NCBI GenBank assembly: GCA_037367405.1
Contig: JAZKJV010002314.1
Span: 1-64,000 of the forward strand
Direction: 5' to 3'
From: Ottelia alismoides
Lineage: Eukaryota > Streptophyta > Magnoliopsida > Alismatales > Hydrocharitaceae
Length of the DNA stretch: 64,000 nucleotides
This document shows, piece after piece, positions 31,485 through 44,060 of the stretch. The translations under genes were made by a program, and so were the position numbers. The notes under the pieces are model-generated. The model did not search any database, had not been told where the DNA came from, and was given only the letters and a program-made list of their open reading frames with translations. The number at the start of each line of letters is the position of its first letter. Within the stretch, counting starts at the first letter, position 1.

Positions 31485-31784
31485 TTATAATCTAATTTCT
31501 GTAATATCTTCTAAGTACCACTGGTCATATAACTTATCAGTTATAATCGATGCCTTTTTTTGCCCATCAACACAACCACCTCTTCCTCTTGAAGCCAAGG
31601 CAACTTCCACAACAGACCATAGAAAATAGTTTATCTTTGTTAATTTTATGTTTATCACTTGACTAGACATATTACCCATCTTAACGGTTAGAGAACTCAT
31701 CTCGTTTACATCTTTATAATCCAGAGCCATTCTTAAATAGACAAACCCAATGCAAAAGAACCGAGAAGGGAAAAAACAAGGCAC
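31485..31784 (-). pseudogene. Copia Gag N-terminal remnant of element I
   Basis: The 99-residue frame contains NIKLTKINYFLWSVVEVALA, corresponding to the L-x-x-x-N-Y-x-x-W start of plant copia Gag, then a YDQWYLED segment. It is followed directly by reverse transcriptase end sequence, so about 3 kb of gag-pol has been deleted between 31330 and 31485. Confidence 0.75.
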
Positions 31785-31906
31785 ACATCAAAACAAGGTA
31801 CATGGGGAGCAAGAGGTGTTACCCCACCAGGCACGAATGCTTACTAGCCTCCAACGAAGTCCGTGCAGCAGCTTCCCCAACCAAGACAAAGAACAAGGAT
31901 AACAAC

Positions 31907-32527
31907 CAATGTTTTGAAAACAGGACTGGACCAACTGATTCAACCAGTCTGAGCAGTGAACCATACTTGTTAATCAACCGGTTTTGCTGGTTCAGTTTGA
32001 ATGTTCAAATTTTAATCAACTCCTCGATTCAACATATTATTTTTAATCTGATTTAACTAGGTTCAAAAAATAATGCTAGTAGTGAGAGTCTAATCCATGA
32101 CATTTGGTTATCTATTTAAAACAACAAACCAACTACTCTAACACAACTTTTTGCATGTAATAGATATTAAGTATAAATAATCTAGGGTTTTGTTATAGAA
32201 CTTCTAGTCCAAATAATATATATGATATGTATGACATTTGATTGTGCATACGAAAAAATATTTTATGTATAGTCTGAAATATACACATTGTCTATGTATT
32301 TTTTTCTATTTCAATTATATTTAAGTGTATATTTTATATATATTTTATTTCATTTTTGTTTAATTAGCCGGTTCAATCACTTTTTTTCTTACGGGTTCGG
32401 TTTAATCTAGTTTTAAATAATGATGATGTCATCATCTGGTTGAACTAATTTGATTACATGGTTCAACCCGATCTGACCTTTTTGATTAGGTTTTCGGTCC
32501 AGTGTCTGGTTCGGTTTCAAAACATTG
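31907..32527. mobile_element. hAT-type MITE with 8-bp target duplication
   Basis: The ends CAATGTTTTGAAA and its reverse complement bound 621 bp. The flanks are ATAACAAC at 31899-31906 and 32528-32535, an 8-bp duplication as expected for hAT transposons. The inverted similarity extends inward over about 40 bp (GGACTGGACC-like words). There is no transposase, so it is non-autonomous. The rest is A/T-rich filler. Confidence 0.85.
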
Positions 32528-32535
32528 ATAACAAC

Positions 32536-33050
32536 AGAACTATCCATCCTCCCCGTAGGAGCCCTAGCTTGGAGTTTGCACCCAACCATTCGTACGTGGA
32601 GTCCAAGCTTGGAGAAGAAGCACATGCATCCAAGGTCTGAAACTGCGCACAATCAATCGTACGTGGAGCCTTCTGCCTGGAACTGCGCCTACAAACAAGG
32701 ACTAGAACTACATACAAGTTGTTGTATGTGAGCCCAAGCTTTGAGAAGAAGCATATGGAACCATGTACGAATCTAGTATTGTGCATAGATATGAAACGAT
32801 GCACAGGAAGGACCAATAGCCATGCTAGATAAAGCATGCTCACTTGCCTGGAGCACCTTCCTGAACTAGAAGAAGGGCCTTCCCTCTCTTACCCTTGTAT
32901 GTTCACATGGAGCCAAGACCCTCTATCTAGCAGCCACGTGCAAATGATTCACACCCAAAGTTACTCGAACCTTCTCAGCTTCATAGCCGGAGAAGAATAG
33001 TGAGCACGAATTTGCAACAACAGAATAGACATTGATCACGACCTCAACGA
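32536..33050 (-). other. Leader of copia element I with short repeats
   Basis: About 500 bp without a convincing ORF. A unit around CGTACGTGGAGTCCAAGC and TTGGAGAAGAAGC recurs in varied form near 32590, 32660 and 32730. It lies between the Gag remnant and the primer site, so it should be the untranslated leader. Confidence 0.5.
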
Positions 33051-33139
33051 GGCTCTGATATGTAGAAAAACAATCAAACAAGATGATAGAGAATAATGGA
33101 TTTGCGTGGAATCCTTATGGAGAGTGAAAAACAATCAAA

Positions 33140-33577
33140 TGTGCATACTTAGCCATATAGATACATATCTATCTCAAGTCAAAGGATGTGTGCTTGATCG
33201 TGACAGTTACGATTCAAGTCTTAGTTTATCTCGACCTCATCAAGTCAACTCTTTGACTTGATTATTCCAACACTTTCGAATCAACATTCCTATGTAGAGG
33301 ACCTGCATAAAGAAGTCAGTTGGAAATCAGTCTTTAGAGAAAGATTGACATCTCATTCTCAGGCTAGAGATCTTTATTGAATATCACATGTTTGAAGTTA
33401 GTTGTGTCCTCCCAACTACATGGTATTCAATATAGCCATGGTACGTAACCCTAAATGTATAAAAGAGACCTTAATAATAAAATACATTCATTCAATAATT
33501 ATTTCATTTCAGATGGACATAATGAAACAATAACTTTTATTGCATTAATGGGTCGCTGAAGGCTTACAAGTCCAACA
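33140..33577 (-). repeat. 3' LTR of copia element F
   Basis: On the minus strand the LTR begins TGTTGGACTTG at 33577, directly after a purine tract AAGTGGGAGAC, the usual copia arrangement. The outer end is about 33140, judged from where element I similarity stops. I found no matching 5' LTR in the window, so its exact length is uncertain. Confidence 0.65.
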
Positions 33578-35098
33578 GTCTCCCACTTTCCCTCAGAGCT
33601 ATTCATGCATAAATCTCAACCCCATATTAATTGTGCCAATCATTGACTATTTATCAAATAGCTGAGTAAGCTGATTAATCACTCCGTCACCAGTGACTAT
33701 GCCAAGTTATGTTACAAACTTGCATACCCCAAGTGAACATTAACTACATCTAATGTAGTTGCCACATCTTATGCAACCAATGCTTTACTTTGTCTAAACA
33801 ACTATATTGTCCTACTTCTTGCTACACTAAGCTCGCAGAGTACTACCGTTCAATAAAATTAAGAACCCTCAAGGTTGACTTCCTATCATCCAAATATGAT
33901 TGGAAATCTAAACCAGTGTACCCTAAGACTTGGAGATCATTATCTCCATAAACCAAGACGTAGTCTTGAGTACTTCTTAGGTATTTGAAGATGCTTTTTA
34001 TTGTAGTCCAGTGTTTCTCTCCATAACAGGAATGGTAACGACTTACAACTCCTACTGCATGGCAATAGCTGCACTAGTACACATTATGGTATACATCAAG
34101 CTTCCTACAACCGATGTATAAGGACATCCAGCCATGAATTTCTTTTCCTCAATAGTTTCAGGATCCATCCCTTTAGATAGGTGAATACCATATCTTAAGG
34201 AAATAAAGACTTTCTTGGAATTATCCATACCAAATCTTTCTACGATTTTCTTGATGTATCCTTGTTGTGACAGTCCCAATATCCTCTTTTGTATGTTTTT
34301 GAACAATTTCAGTCCTAAGATATAAGAGGTGTCTCCAAGATCTTTCATCTCAATAGTATTGGACAACCAGATCTTAACACTGATCATCATCTCGATATCA
34401 TTCTCAATGATAAGGATGCCATCTACATAAAGCACACCGAACATGATGGTGCTCCCACTGAGCTTCTTGTATACACATGGCTCATCTGGATCCTGCATGA
34501 AATCATAACTCTTTATGGTTTCATCGGATCATATGTTCTAACTATGAGAAGCCTGCTTGAGTCCATAGATTGATTTCTTCAGCTTGCATACTTTTCCTTC
34601 CTTAGTTATGAAGACCTGGGGATGCTCCATATAGATATCCTCCTTGAGATATCCATTGAGAAAGGCGGTCTTGACATCCATATGCTAGATGGTATAGTCT
34701 GGGTGTGTATCTATATCCAGTAATGCCCTGATGGATTTAAGCATGACAACAGGAGAGAATGTCTCATCGTAATCGATGCCTTCTCTCTATGTGTAACCCT
34801 TGAATACGAGCCATGATTTGAAGGTCTCTACCTTCTCATCGGGTCCCCTCTTTTTCTTGAAGATCCATTTGCACTTAATGTGTTTGATCCCTTTAGGTTG
34901 ATCTTTTAGGGTCCATACACCATTCTTGAGCATGGAGTCTACCTCAGACTTCATTGCTAGCATCCAGCTATCCATGTCATGATCCTCCAAAGCTTCATCG
35001 AATGAAGTTTGATCATTATCAGACCCCTTTGATACATGGAATCCATACCTTTTAGGTTGTATTACAACATTAGAACTCCTTCTAGGAGGTACGACCAT
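33578..35098 (-). pseudogene. Copia reverse transcriptase and RNase H of element F, broken
   Basis: The frame 34787-35098 holds the start of the reverse transcriptase domain (SWMLAMKSEVDSMLKNGVW, then KCKWIFKKKRG). A broken stretch gives [11 protein letters not shown] and [15 protein letters not shown]. The frame 34052-34498 gives CVYKKLSGS, LYVDGILII and SYILGLKLF. The catalytic YVDD motif reads YVDG, an inactivating change. RNase H is only traceable in broken frames at about 33780-34050. Several stops separate the parts. The polypurine tract and LTR follow on the left. Confidence 0.88.
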
Positions 35099-35149
35099 GT
35101 CATGTTCAATTATCTCTTCAATTTCTGGTGTAGGAACTTAATCGGTCTC

Positions 35150-35478
35150 GCTAGATTCGATTAGTTCCTTAACTTCGTTATTTTCTTGACTTTTAAGGAA
35201 TTCATCTTCTAGAAACTTGAAATTTCTAGAAACAAATATCCTTTGAGTTTAAGGAACATAAAGTTGATATCCAATACCATTTTTTATGTATCCAATGAAG
35301 TAGCACTCTCTAGTGCGAGATTCCAACTTGCTTGCATCCACGTTTTTAGCAAGGACTAAACAATCCCAAATTCTTAAGTGTCACACACTTGGTTTGGTAC
35401 CATACCAAAGCTCATGAGGGTTTTGGGTACAGATTTCGATGGAATCTTGTTTAGGACATAAGCTGCAGTCTCTACTGC
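35150..35478 (-). pseudogene. Integrase C-terminal side of element F
   Basis: Broken frames give a copia integrase tail (words like ALVWYQTKC, CVTLKNLG, LGLFSP) continuing from the part at 55078-55475. The two parts were one gene before element E inserted with the ATGTC duplication (35479-35483 and 55073-55077). Confidence 0.65.
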
Positions 35479-37404
35479 ATGTCTGATAACTGACATTTTG
35501 CGAGGGTCAAAATATGTTATCGCTGAGGCGACCGCTCATAGAACATCGGTTATACAGCAATCAACCCACAATGAAAGAATGAATGGATTAAGTCCCAAAA
35601 AATGTGAATTAATGTTTATTACTCTACCACAAAATGCATAGTGAACAAGCATGTAGAGGTCGAACCATAGAGAGCAATACAAAAATGCAGTAGCCTATGA
35701 TGTGCATGTACCACAGAGTCATCCTTGTGACAAGTCTATTTTTGTGGGTTTTTATCTTTTTATATTTTTTTATTTATTTTATTTTATTTATTTTTATTTT
35801 AATAATATAGTTATGTAATATATATATATATATTTTATAGAATATGAATATATAGATATATACCCATAAAGGGCATGTATAAAGCATATAATACATACAT
35901 ATGTATCTAATTATAGATATATATATTTTTTTAATTTAATTCTCAAATTATTATACATTAATATATATATATATATATAATATTTTTTTTCAATAAGAGA
36001 ATATATATATAATGTAGAGAGAGGGGTCATATAATATTTATAAAAATATATACAAATAGTCAAAAAATTCAGAAATAAATTCTTTTTGGTATTTTCATGA
36101 TTTTGTACTGTTTTTGTGATTTTTGGTATTTTTCAAAATATTTTTGGTATTTTTAAATACTGAAAGAAGGAAAAACAGTGGAGTAGCTACTGGTTGGGGG
36201 TAAAATGGTCATTAAAAATATCACACAGCCACAAAATTTTTCCAAACCATTTTTTAAAGTAAAAAGGTTAAAATATAAAAACTCTAGAACTTGAGTTTGC
36301 AATTTTTGGCATTTTCTAGAATTTTTTATATTTTTAGAAGTTTCTGAGTATTGTTTAATTTTTAAGGTTTTTCTTTTGAGATTTTTAATGATTTTTGGAC
36401 TGACACTTAATTAGGATAAAATAGACCATATTTAATTTATTTGGAATTTTTCGAGGTGTTTTAGTATTTTTTTGGTATTTTATAAACTAGACAGTAAATA
36501 AAATGCATGTTTTTGATTTTTAATAAATGCAAAAATGCAACATTAAAAACTAAAAATATGGCGTGCAAGAGCAAGCTAACAGGAGCTTAGATCCATTTTT
36601 GCAAAATTTTTCAAGTTAATATGAGGCATGAAATAAATGGACAAAGCATACAAAAATATATGGCCTGGCAGGGGCATTTTTGCAAATAGAAATAAACTCA
36701 GGGACCTCTGTGCAAAAACACCACAAATATTACACGTGAACTGCAGTTTTAAGGGCTAAAATGAAATACAAAATCCGCCAGGGGTTTGACTGCAATTTTC
36801 ACATGCCTCACGTGGGACTGCACGTGAGGCGCGGAAGGACCTAATAGCGATTCGGGAAAATATAGGGGTCCTACTGCAAAATGTACAACTTATTTACAAC
36901 ATGTGAATTTATTTACAGTATTAAACATTAAATACAAAAAGTTCGAGGGGGCTCAGTGTAATTTACCCCCTAAGGCGCGCAAATAGACGGCGATGGGCGT
37001 GCCACTTATCCACGTGTCGGGCTCTCGAAGCCCGATACCCCTTTGACGATCTTCGGCCGAGATTGCTTCTGATGTCTGATCGAACGGCCGAGGCAGCTGC
37101 TACATGGACGGCGCTGATTAGATCTGGGGCCGTCTCCTTCATCCGACGGTGGCTGCTGACCACGAAGAACAGGGAAGAACAGTTGGCTTCCCTGGCTTCG
37201 ATCTTTGATTTCTCTGCCTCCAGACGCTCCCGGTTGATGGCGATGGGTTCCATATGTCCGGCAAGGTGGTGCGTACCGTCCGAGGTACTCCAGAAGGTCC
37301 AGGACCCCCTAGATCGGTTCAACGTGCCCGGAGAAGAAAGGGGGGGTCCTCGAACCTTGCAGGGGATCGAATCGAGCCCCAGGGGGCTCCATTCAGCTTC
37401 TAAC

Positions 37405-37775
37405 CTGCACCAAAAGTATGAGGGGTTCGAGGGGGTCTTCCTCGACCAGGGGTTAAGGCTAAAAAGATAGGGAATGACTGGGGGTGGCGAGGTCCGACGA
37501 AGCGGAGGAGTTGGACCTCGATTCGCAGAGCTGGAGAAGCTCTGGTTGATCTGATGCGTGGGTTAAGCGTGGAACACGTAGGGGAATGAAGTGAGGTGAA
37601 GCGAGGGGTCGGATCGTGCGAAGATCAGGGTAGAGAGGTTCGCCGGAGCTGAACTCCGGCGAACTTCGATCTGGGCCTAATCGAGCACCTACGGTCCTAC
37701 TGGTTACTCTAAAGGCTGGATTAAAGATTAAAAATGACAACTAAGCTACAAAACTAGATAAATCAGCTCTTATAC
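37405..37775 (-). other. Predicted intron in 3' LTR of element E
   Basis: On the minus strand a donor CACCAG|GTATAAG (boundary 37776/37775) and an acceptor TTTTGGTGCAG|GT (37405/37404) enclose 371 bp, about 180 bp after the TATA box (37957-37964). The 5' LTR carries the same pair at 52963-53334 (372 bp). Confidence 0.5.
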
Positions 37776-37956
37776 CTGGTGGTCGACCAGGGAGCAGGAC
37801 CTCCGGCGAGCGGCGGCCGTGGGCACTTCCTTCGACTCCTCCAACCGACTGAAGCTGCCAGGAGTACCCCCCTGTCATGAGGATCCTCCAAGGGCTGGAA
37901 TTGAGGGTGGAAAGCGACCGAAGGGAGACCAAAATGGGGGAGGAGGTCGAAGGGGT

Positions 37957-37964
37957 TATTTATA
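37957..37964 (-). promoter_or_regulatory. TATA box in 3' LTR of element E
   Basis: TATAAATA on the minus strand, identical to the box of element A and to the copy at 53516-53523 in the 5' LTR, which would drive E transcription. Confidence 0.7.
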
Positions 37965-39509
37965 GACATGATATGCACCCTTATTGATCGGGGCACCACG
38001 TAGAATCGACAGGATAGATGGTCGATCTGGGTTGGTGGCGGTGATGTACAATGATCGGGGATCATTTTGTCAGAAGACGTCGATGGCCAACGATAGACGA
38101 GTCGAGCGGGAAAAAAGGAGGAAACCGGGGGACTGGACAGTTCTTACGGGAGTCAGAGGCGCAAGGGGGAGTTGACCGGAGGTCAACATTCCCTGGCCTC
38201 TGATTGGTCCACATCAGCCCGAACTTGACCTATTTATTACACGTAACAAATGAATTAATTAGATTTTGCTTAAAAAATGTTTATTAATTAATGTAGTATT
38301 TATTTATGGTTATTATTATTTTTTTATGTATTTTATTATGGTTTTATTTTAATAATGTATTTATAAGTATATTTATATGTATTTATTTTTATTTTGTTTA
38401 TTTTTATTTTATTATTTTATTTTCTTATTTTATAAATTTATAACTTATTTTGTGATTGTAAATATATTTTTTTTAAATTTTTAAGAGTTTATTTACATTT
38501 TTAAATAAATAGGTATAGGTATATGTGGTTATACTTATAGGTATTTTTACCTATATATTATGTATACTTTAGTTATTTAATGTATTTTCTTGGTTTTTAC
38601 TTTGAATTTGTATTTTTAATAAGTTATATATAATATCTACATTATTATAAAAATATATATGAATAAAGAATAAAATAATTAAATCCCCTTTTATTTATGT
38701 ACATACTTCACATAGGTGTTTTGCCTATATATTACATAAGCTTATTTTATTTTACAAATTCTTTTTGGTTTTCTTTTAATTTCAGTATGTATATGTATTA
38801 TACACCTTATTTACAAAATTCTAAAAATATAATTTTGTAAAAATAATAGACAATGAATAAATTGAATATTTTAATCAGGCAGGCTGCACAATGGGGGTCA
38901 AAAACCTAACTTTTACAGATGGACTCCAAAAATTATGAAACCAATTTTATTAAATAGTTCTTGGAAAGCTATATACAATTATGATTTTGGGTGATTTGGA
39001 GTTTTTATTTGCAAGATATGGGTCTGTGAAGTTGAGATTTTGGCTTTTTATTCTGTGTATAAAATGTACACTGAGTATTATTTTCACACAAACTCAATTT
39101 TGTATTTGTATTTACATTATTATCTACAACTTTCATGAACAAAGTTTCTTTATTTGATGAATGCATAATTATGTACAAAATAGGTGTCAAAAATGCATAA
39201 ATGAATGCATGAATAAATGAGGTATTTATTGTACACTGGCCCTTATCTCCCCCTACTTTATTCCTTGTCGACCAATTCCATGCTGACCTTGGTCTCGGGG
39301 TTAGGGTCATAAAATATTTGCAATATTTTATTCCTTTTTCTTTTCTCCTCTTTATTCTATAATTTTGGCATTAAAAACCTTATTTAGTGTATAATTAATA
39401 CACTGAATGATGAATGCTATTATGTACAATTTGATGCTATTTACATGCATTTGCTGGGGTTTTTGAGGCCAAAATGATAGAATAAAGGTGATGAAATGGA
39501 GATTCATCA

Positions 39510-39544
39510 CCCCCCTATACTTGCCTTTGCTAGTCCCTAGCAAA
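39510..39544 (-). promoter_or_regulatory. Polypurine tract and adjacent stem-loop of element E
   Basis: On the minus strand the hairpin TTTGCTAG/CTAGCAAA with loop GGA (39526-39544) is followed by GGCAAGTATAGGGGGG, which touches the 3' LTR. This is the same layout as in element A with different but compensated stem bases. Confidence 0.85.
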
Positions 39545-42274
39545 CACTTATGCAATAAGTACAAAAAGAATAAAGAAAAGAAAAAGGAGAAATAAAGAAG
39601 GATAGAGTGAATAGGGGTGCTTTCAGTGCAATGCATGTCTTTATAAAATCTGAATTTGGAGCTCCTGTCAGACCTTGGGTGTGGATGTGTGTGGAACCTA
39701 GTCGGGAACCAGTTTAAAACACAATAGCCTTCGAGAGCCACAGAACTCGGTTCAACCCACCTCAATAGCCTGGTCAGAACTGGTCTACATCATACGCAAA
39801 CCCTTATAACTATGAAGCTAACTTGTACAGTGTAAGTGATAGTGGCTCTCCCAAACTGGAATGATAAAGGAACTGACTTCTCCATGAATGACAACCCAAT
39901 GAGTCCCTAACCCAACAGCTCTTTCCTCGAGGAGCAGGGTATTCCCTTCTAAGTTCAAGTTGCAACCAGCTCAAGAGGAGGGGGTGAAGAGAAGAATGGA
40001 CGGTAGCCAGTGTAGCTACCTATCCTGGGATGCAAGACCAGTGTAGTCAAGTCATCCAGCTGCAGGCTCACATATTTGACTTTGGAACTCAAGCTTGCTT
40101 ATTGGCTTTACAACATATGTTCATACTTTGCAGGCATTTTATTCTTGTACAAGCCTGACCATTTTTTTTCGAAATACTATGCACAACATCATTTACATAA
40201 GGAGTTTTTCCTCTTGAGCCAGTAGACTATCCCTCTTTTGAATCTTTACTGCAACCCACAATCTCCTGTCTTTAGACCTCATGGCTATTGAACCAGGTTG
40301 GGGTGCACTTCCCTCCCTAGACGAGGATGAATGTTTCCACCCGTGTGCGTCTCAGACTGGCAAATCCAACCCCCTCACCACTCCAACTGAGTTGAGCCAA
40401 GTGAAAGGTGCAAGTGTCCAAGTTAGGTCACGGTCAGCAAGAGTCATGCATGTGTCTCGAAAAGTTCAAGTTAATCAGTTGAGGTGACTTGAACCCATCC
40501 CTGATTTCTCAAAGAATTAAGTCTGCATAGACATGAGGTACCTTAAACCTAGTTCCCGTAAGGTTCCAGTGCAGTTAGGTGCGGTACGGTCTAACCAAGC
40601 TCCAACTTGAGACTTTATTGGACTGATTCAATCATCAAGCTCACTCCAGAAAGAATATGAATGGTATGCTCATGCTATGCACAATGAATGATGCAATTTT
40701 TCACAAGAAGTTTACAAAAATCAAAGAATCTTTTTACACAAAGAAATTTTGCAAATAAGAAGCTTGACACATACAAAAAAGTACAGACAATTATTTACAC
40801 GGGCGTACTGCCTTATTTACAAAAGGTATGGATTTTTAAAGACTTTACAGGTTTTAATGAAGTACTTTATTCAGGTTGTTCAGAAAGAATTTTATGTATC
40901 TTATTCACAATTTACCAGTATTTGTCATGGTATTTTTATTTCTTAGATCTAGTTTTGAAAATAATTTTTGCAAACTATAGTACACAATAATTTTTGCAAG
41001 CATTTACACACATTTGAAAACTATGTTTGCAAAGATTTTTCACACTATATACATTTTCCACAATAATTTTGACAAACAATTTTCAAAACATTTGCACATA
41101 GGTTTTTCAAATCCTTTATTCCACACAAAGAAAAGTTTTGCAAACCAAACAATTTACACAGGTTGAAAACATTTCAGAGCAAATTTTTCAAGCAGTTCAC
41201 ACTATTTTTAAAATCATATTGTATAGGTATCTAACCTGATTTATTAATCAGTATATACAAAAGAAGAAAAACTGTATTTGCTGTACAATATGGTTTTGGC
41301 TTTTATAAGCTTTATTCGGGATTATTCTTATTTTTGTATGAGAGATTTTCGTGCAGACTCCTCAGTCTTATTCAAGAATCATTTTCACCAGAGTTTTGAA
41401 AACTATAGTCCAAAATAATTTTGCAAACATGTACACGCATTTGAAAAATGATTTTTTGCAATAGGTTCTACACAGCATAGATAGTTTTTTTCAAAACAAT
41501 TTGACAATCCATTTTACAATCATTTGCACACTGATCTTCACACATTTTGATTTCACTCAAAGAAAATAAATTTTACACACAAAACTGATTTTTCAAAGGT
41601 TGAATACTTGTACACACTATTTTTCAAGCAATTTTCACAAGATTTTCAAAGAAACATTTTGCAGAAAATGCTTTTCCTAACTCAATAATCAGTACAAGTA
41701 CAAAGAGTCTGAGGATCTCACAATCATCTTTTATTATTATTGAATTACTTATTGTTTTTTAGATTGAGTTGATGTTTTATTTTTCAGTATGAGTTATGGC
41801 TTATAGTATATACATGGTATATACGACCCCCCTATACTTAGCTTGAGCTATGTCCTCATAGATCGAAGAGAAAAGAGAAGACATAACTCATACTGAGTAT
41901 AGACAAGTCAAAAGAATATATGAATGAAAAATGAATGAATGAGAATTTGACTGTCCCCCCTATACATAGGATCAAATAATCCTAAGTATAGCATACTGTA
42001 CAAAAAGCAGGGAGGGTCAAGGGTGGGAATACACAGATCGTACTCAGATTGTCTCCCCCTATACTTAGGGTAAGATACTCTAAGTATAGACAAGAAGAGG
42101 AGACAATGGAGAGGATCAGAATGAAATGAAAAATTCGGGGTGCACATCCCCCCTATACTTAGGACAAAGTACGTCCTAAGTATAGAAAACTGTCTACAAG
42201 GGCGGCACCTTTTTGATACAAAGAGAAAATAGAAAAGGAAAAGAAGAAAAGAAGAAAAGAAGAAAATCAGATAA
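39545..42274 (-). other. 3' non-coding region of element E
   Basis: No env-like or other convincing ORF. On the minus strand it holds the stem-loop array (41827-42185), a TTTGCAAA/TTGTGTAAA-rich tract (about 40680-41680) and the conserved block (about 39700-40620) with two CTACACTGG motifs (about 40010 and 40050). Order and content match elements A, C and D. Confidence 0.75.
41827..42185 (-). repeat. Stem-loop array with polypurine-tract-like ends, element E
   Basis: Four inverted repeats at 41827-41902, 41955-41991, 42055-42089 and 42148-42185. On the minus strand each ends CTTAAG- or CTAAGTATAG-like plus GGGGG, matching the E polypurine tract. The first is long, with paired inner arms around GAGCTATGTC and GACATAACTC. 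Confidence 0.9.
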
Positions 42275-43625
42275 ATAATGGTTGGAGTACATCATCTGAA
42301 TCTTCTGATGTTGCAGCAGTTGTGGAAATGTCTTCGTGGTGCACGAGCTGAATGGAGTCTAGAACAGCCAAGAATGCATCTGGTTCTAGGTATGGCTTCA
42401 GGAGTTAGCCGTTGACGACGAAGGGCTGTGCGTCAGGGGACAATTCTGATATGGCAATACTTCCATTGTCACGCACTTCACAAACTCGAAATGGCCCTGT
42501 CCACTTACTCTTCAATTTGCCCGGGAATATCCGCAACTTTGCATCAAATAACCACACTTTCTGTCCAATATCAAAGGTCTTTCATCTGATGTGCCGGTCA
42601 TGCCAGCGTTTCACCTTCTCTTTGTACATCAAGGTGTTATCGTATGCATAGTCTCGGAATTCCAAGAGTCTGTTCAGATCATCCTTTGTTTTCTGACCAC
42701 TTTTGCGTAAGTCCAAATTGCAACTGTTAACTGCCCATAAAGATTTGTGGATTAATTCAACTGGCAGATGGCACGACTTCCCATACACAAGACGATAAGG
42801 CGACATGCCTAAGGGAGACTTATAGGCGGTTCGGTAAGCCCATAGGACCGAGTCCAAGAGTTGAGACCAGTCCTTTCTGTTTGGCCTAACAAGTTTCTGC
42901 AGGATAGTCTTGATTTCTCTGTTTGATAACTCCGCAATGCCATTGGTCTGAGGATGGTAAGGAGACACGACACGATGATCGATGCCATACACCTTCGTTA
43001 ACTTCTTGACCTCTTTGTTAATGAAGTGTCTACCCCTGTCTGATTTGAGTATTTTCGGTATCCCGAACCACGAAATGATGTTCTTCTTCAGGAACTGGCA
43101 TACTGTTCGGCTGTCGGCGGCTCGAGCGGGGATAGCTTCAACCCAACGACTCACGTAATCGATGGCGAGAAGGATGTGCTCAAAACCTTGACTGTTAGGG
43201 AACGGTCCCATGAAGTCAATGCCCCATGCATCGAAACATCTGCTATCTAAATGATTTTCAGGGGCATTGAATCTTTGGCAGTAAGTGTACCTTTTCAATC
43301 TCTGACAGTCAATACATCGTTTGACAAACTCTGCAGCATCCTTAAATAATGTGGGCCACTAGAAGCCACACTGAAGTACTTTTGCTGCCGTACGATCTCC
43401 AGAGTGATGTCCACCCATGTTCGAGCGAGTGACAATGCTCGAGGAAACTAGATTGCTCCTCCTGAGGGATGCACCTACGCCAAATGCAATCCGCTCCTTC
43501 CCTGAATAAAAGAGGATCTCCCATTGGTAGAATCGGATGGTCGACATGAATTTGTTCTTCTGATTTTCGTCCAATCTGCTGGTGTTATCCCAGAGGCGAG
43601 GTAGTTGACTATATCTGCATACCAC
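42275..43625 (-). pseudogene. Integrase of element E (core intact, ends broken)
   Basis: The zinc-binding part (frame 43359-43625) has SNMGGHHSGDRTAAKVLQ and, after a stop, CIDCQR. The core ORF 42582-43298 (238 residues) has the catalytic Asp in WGIDFMGPFP, the second Asp in KSDRGRHF and the Glu in ELSNREIK. TNGIAELSNRE fits Athila integrases. The C-terminal part carries a GPY/F-type module (KSKWTGPFRV) beyond a stop at 42582. It ends near VVNG-LLKPYL, where a TAA replaces an expected glutamine codon. It would insert element DNA into the genome if intact. Confidence 0.9.
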
Positions 43626-43655
43626 GGAAGAGAATACACCGCTAAGATGGCTTCG

Positions 43656-44060
43656 TCAGGAAAGGTTTTCTGTGATAGGCGCATTGTTCAGAGGAGGCTC
43701 ATGCTGCTCTATTCTGGAGAGATGGTCTGCTACCATATTTTGAACTCCAGGCTTGTCCTTGATTTCCAAATCGAATTCTTGGAGGAGAAGGATCCAACGA
43801 ATCAGTCTTGGCTTGGCATCCTTCTTCTGATGTAGGTACCGGATAGCAGAGTGGTCTGTAAAAATTGTGACTTTTGATCCTAACAAATCGGATCTGAACT
43901 TCTCAAGGGCGAAAACCACAGCCAGCAATTCTTTCTCTGTCACTGTATAATTTCTCTGTGCTTCGTCTAATGTTCTGCTGGCATAGTGAATGACATAGGG
44001 CGCTTTCTCTTTCCTTTGCCCAAGAACATCCCCGACTGCAAAGTCTGACGCGTCGGTCAT
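43656..44060 (-). pseudogene. RNase H of element E
   Basis: The 134-residue frame starts [15 protein letters not shown], with the first catalytic Asp in [23 protein letters not shown] and TDHSAIRYL give the Glu and further Asp residues. The C-terminal end is the Ty3/gypsy linker [12 protein letters not shown]. It is separated from reverse transcriptase by one frameshift near 44105. In an active element it would degrade the RNA strand during reverse transcription. Confidence 0.9.

Larger units (their letters stand above)
30345..33138 (-). mobile_element. Element I: deletion-derived copia element with very short LTRs
   Basis: The 3' LTR is 30345-30464 (about 120 bp), next to a polypurine tract AAAGTGGG (minus strand, 30465-30473). 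The 5' LTR starts at 33061 and matches the 3' LTR for about 75 bp (CAATCAAACAAGATGATAGA) before it is cut by the F LTR near 33139. A shortened primer site TATCAGAGCC lies at 33051-33060. Only Gag N-terminal and reverse transcriptase/RNase H ends remain; protease, integrase and most of reverse transcriptase are gone. A hAT MITE has entered the leader. Confidence 0.75.
35484..39509 (-). repeat. 3' LTR of element E
   Basis: 4026 bp, plus-strand ends TGATAACTG and GATTCATCA. It has TATA-rich microsatellites (about 35815-36010), an A/T-rich part, paired CACGTG motifs at about 36808-36828, a GC-rich island (about 36960-38200) with TATA box and predicted intron, then A/T-rich U3. No gene is supported inside. 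Confidence 0.93.

Noticed and set aside
35815..36010. TA-rich microsatellites as a matrix attachment or origin signal
   Set aside because: They occur in both E LTRs with length differences typical of microsatellite slippage; nothing further supports a function.
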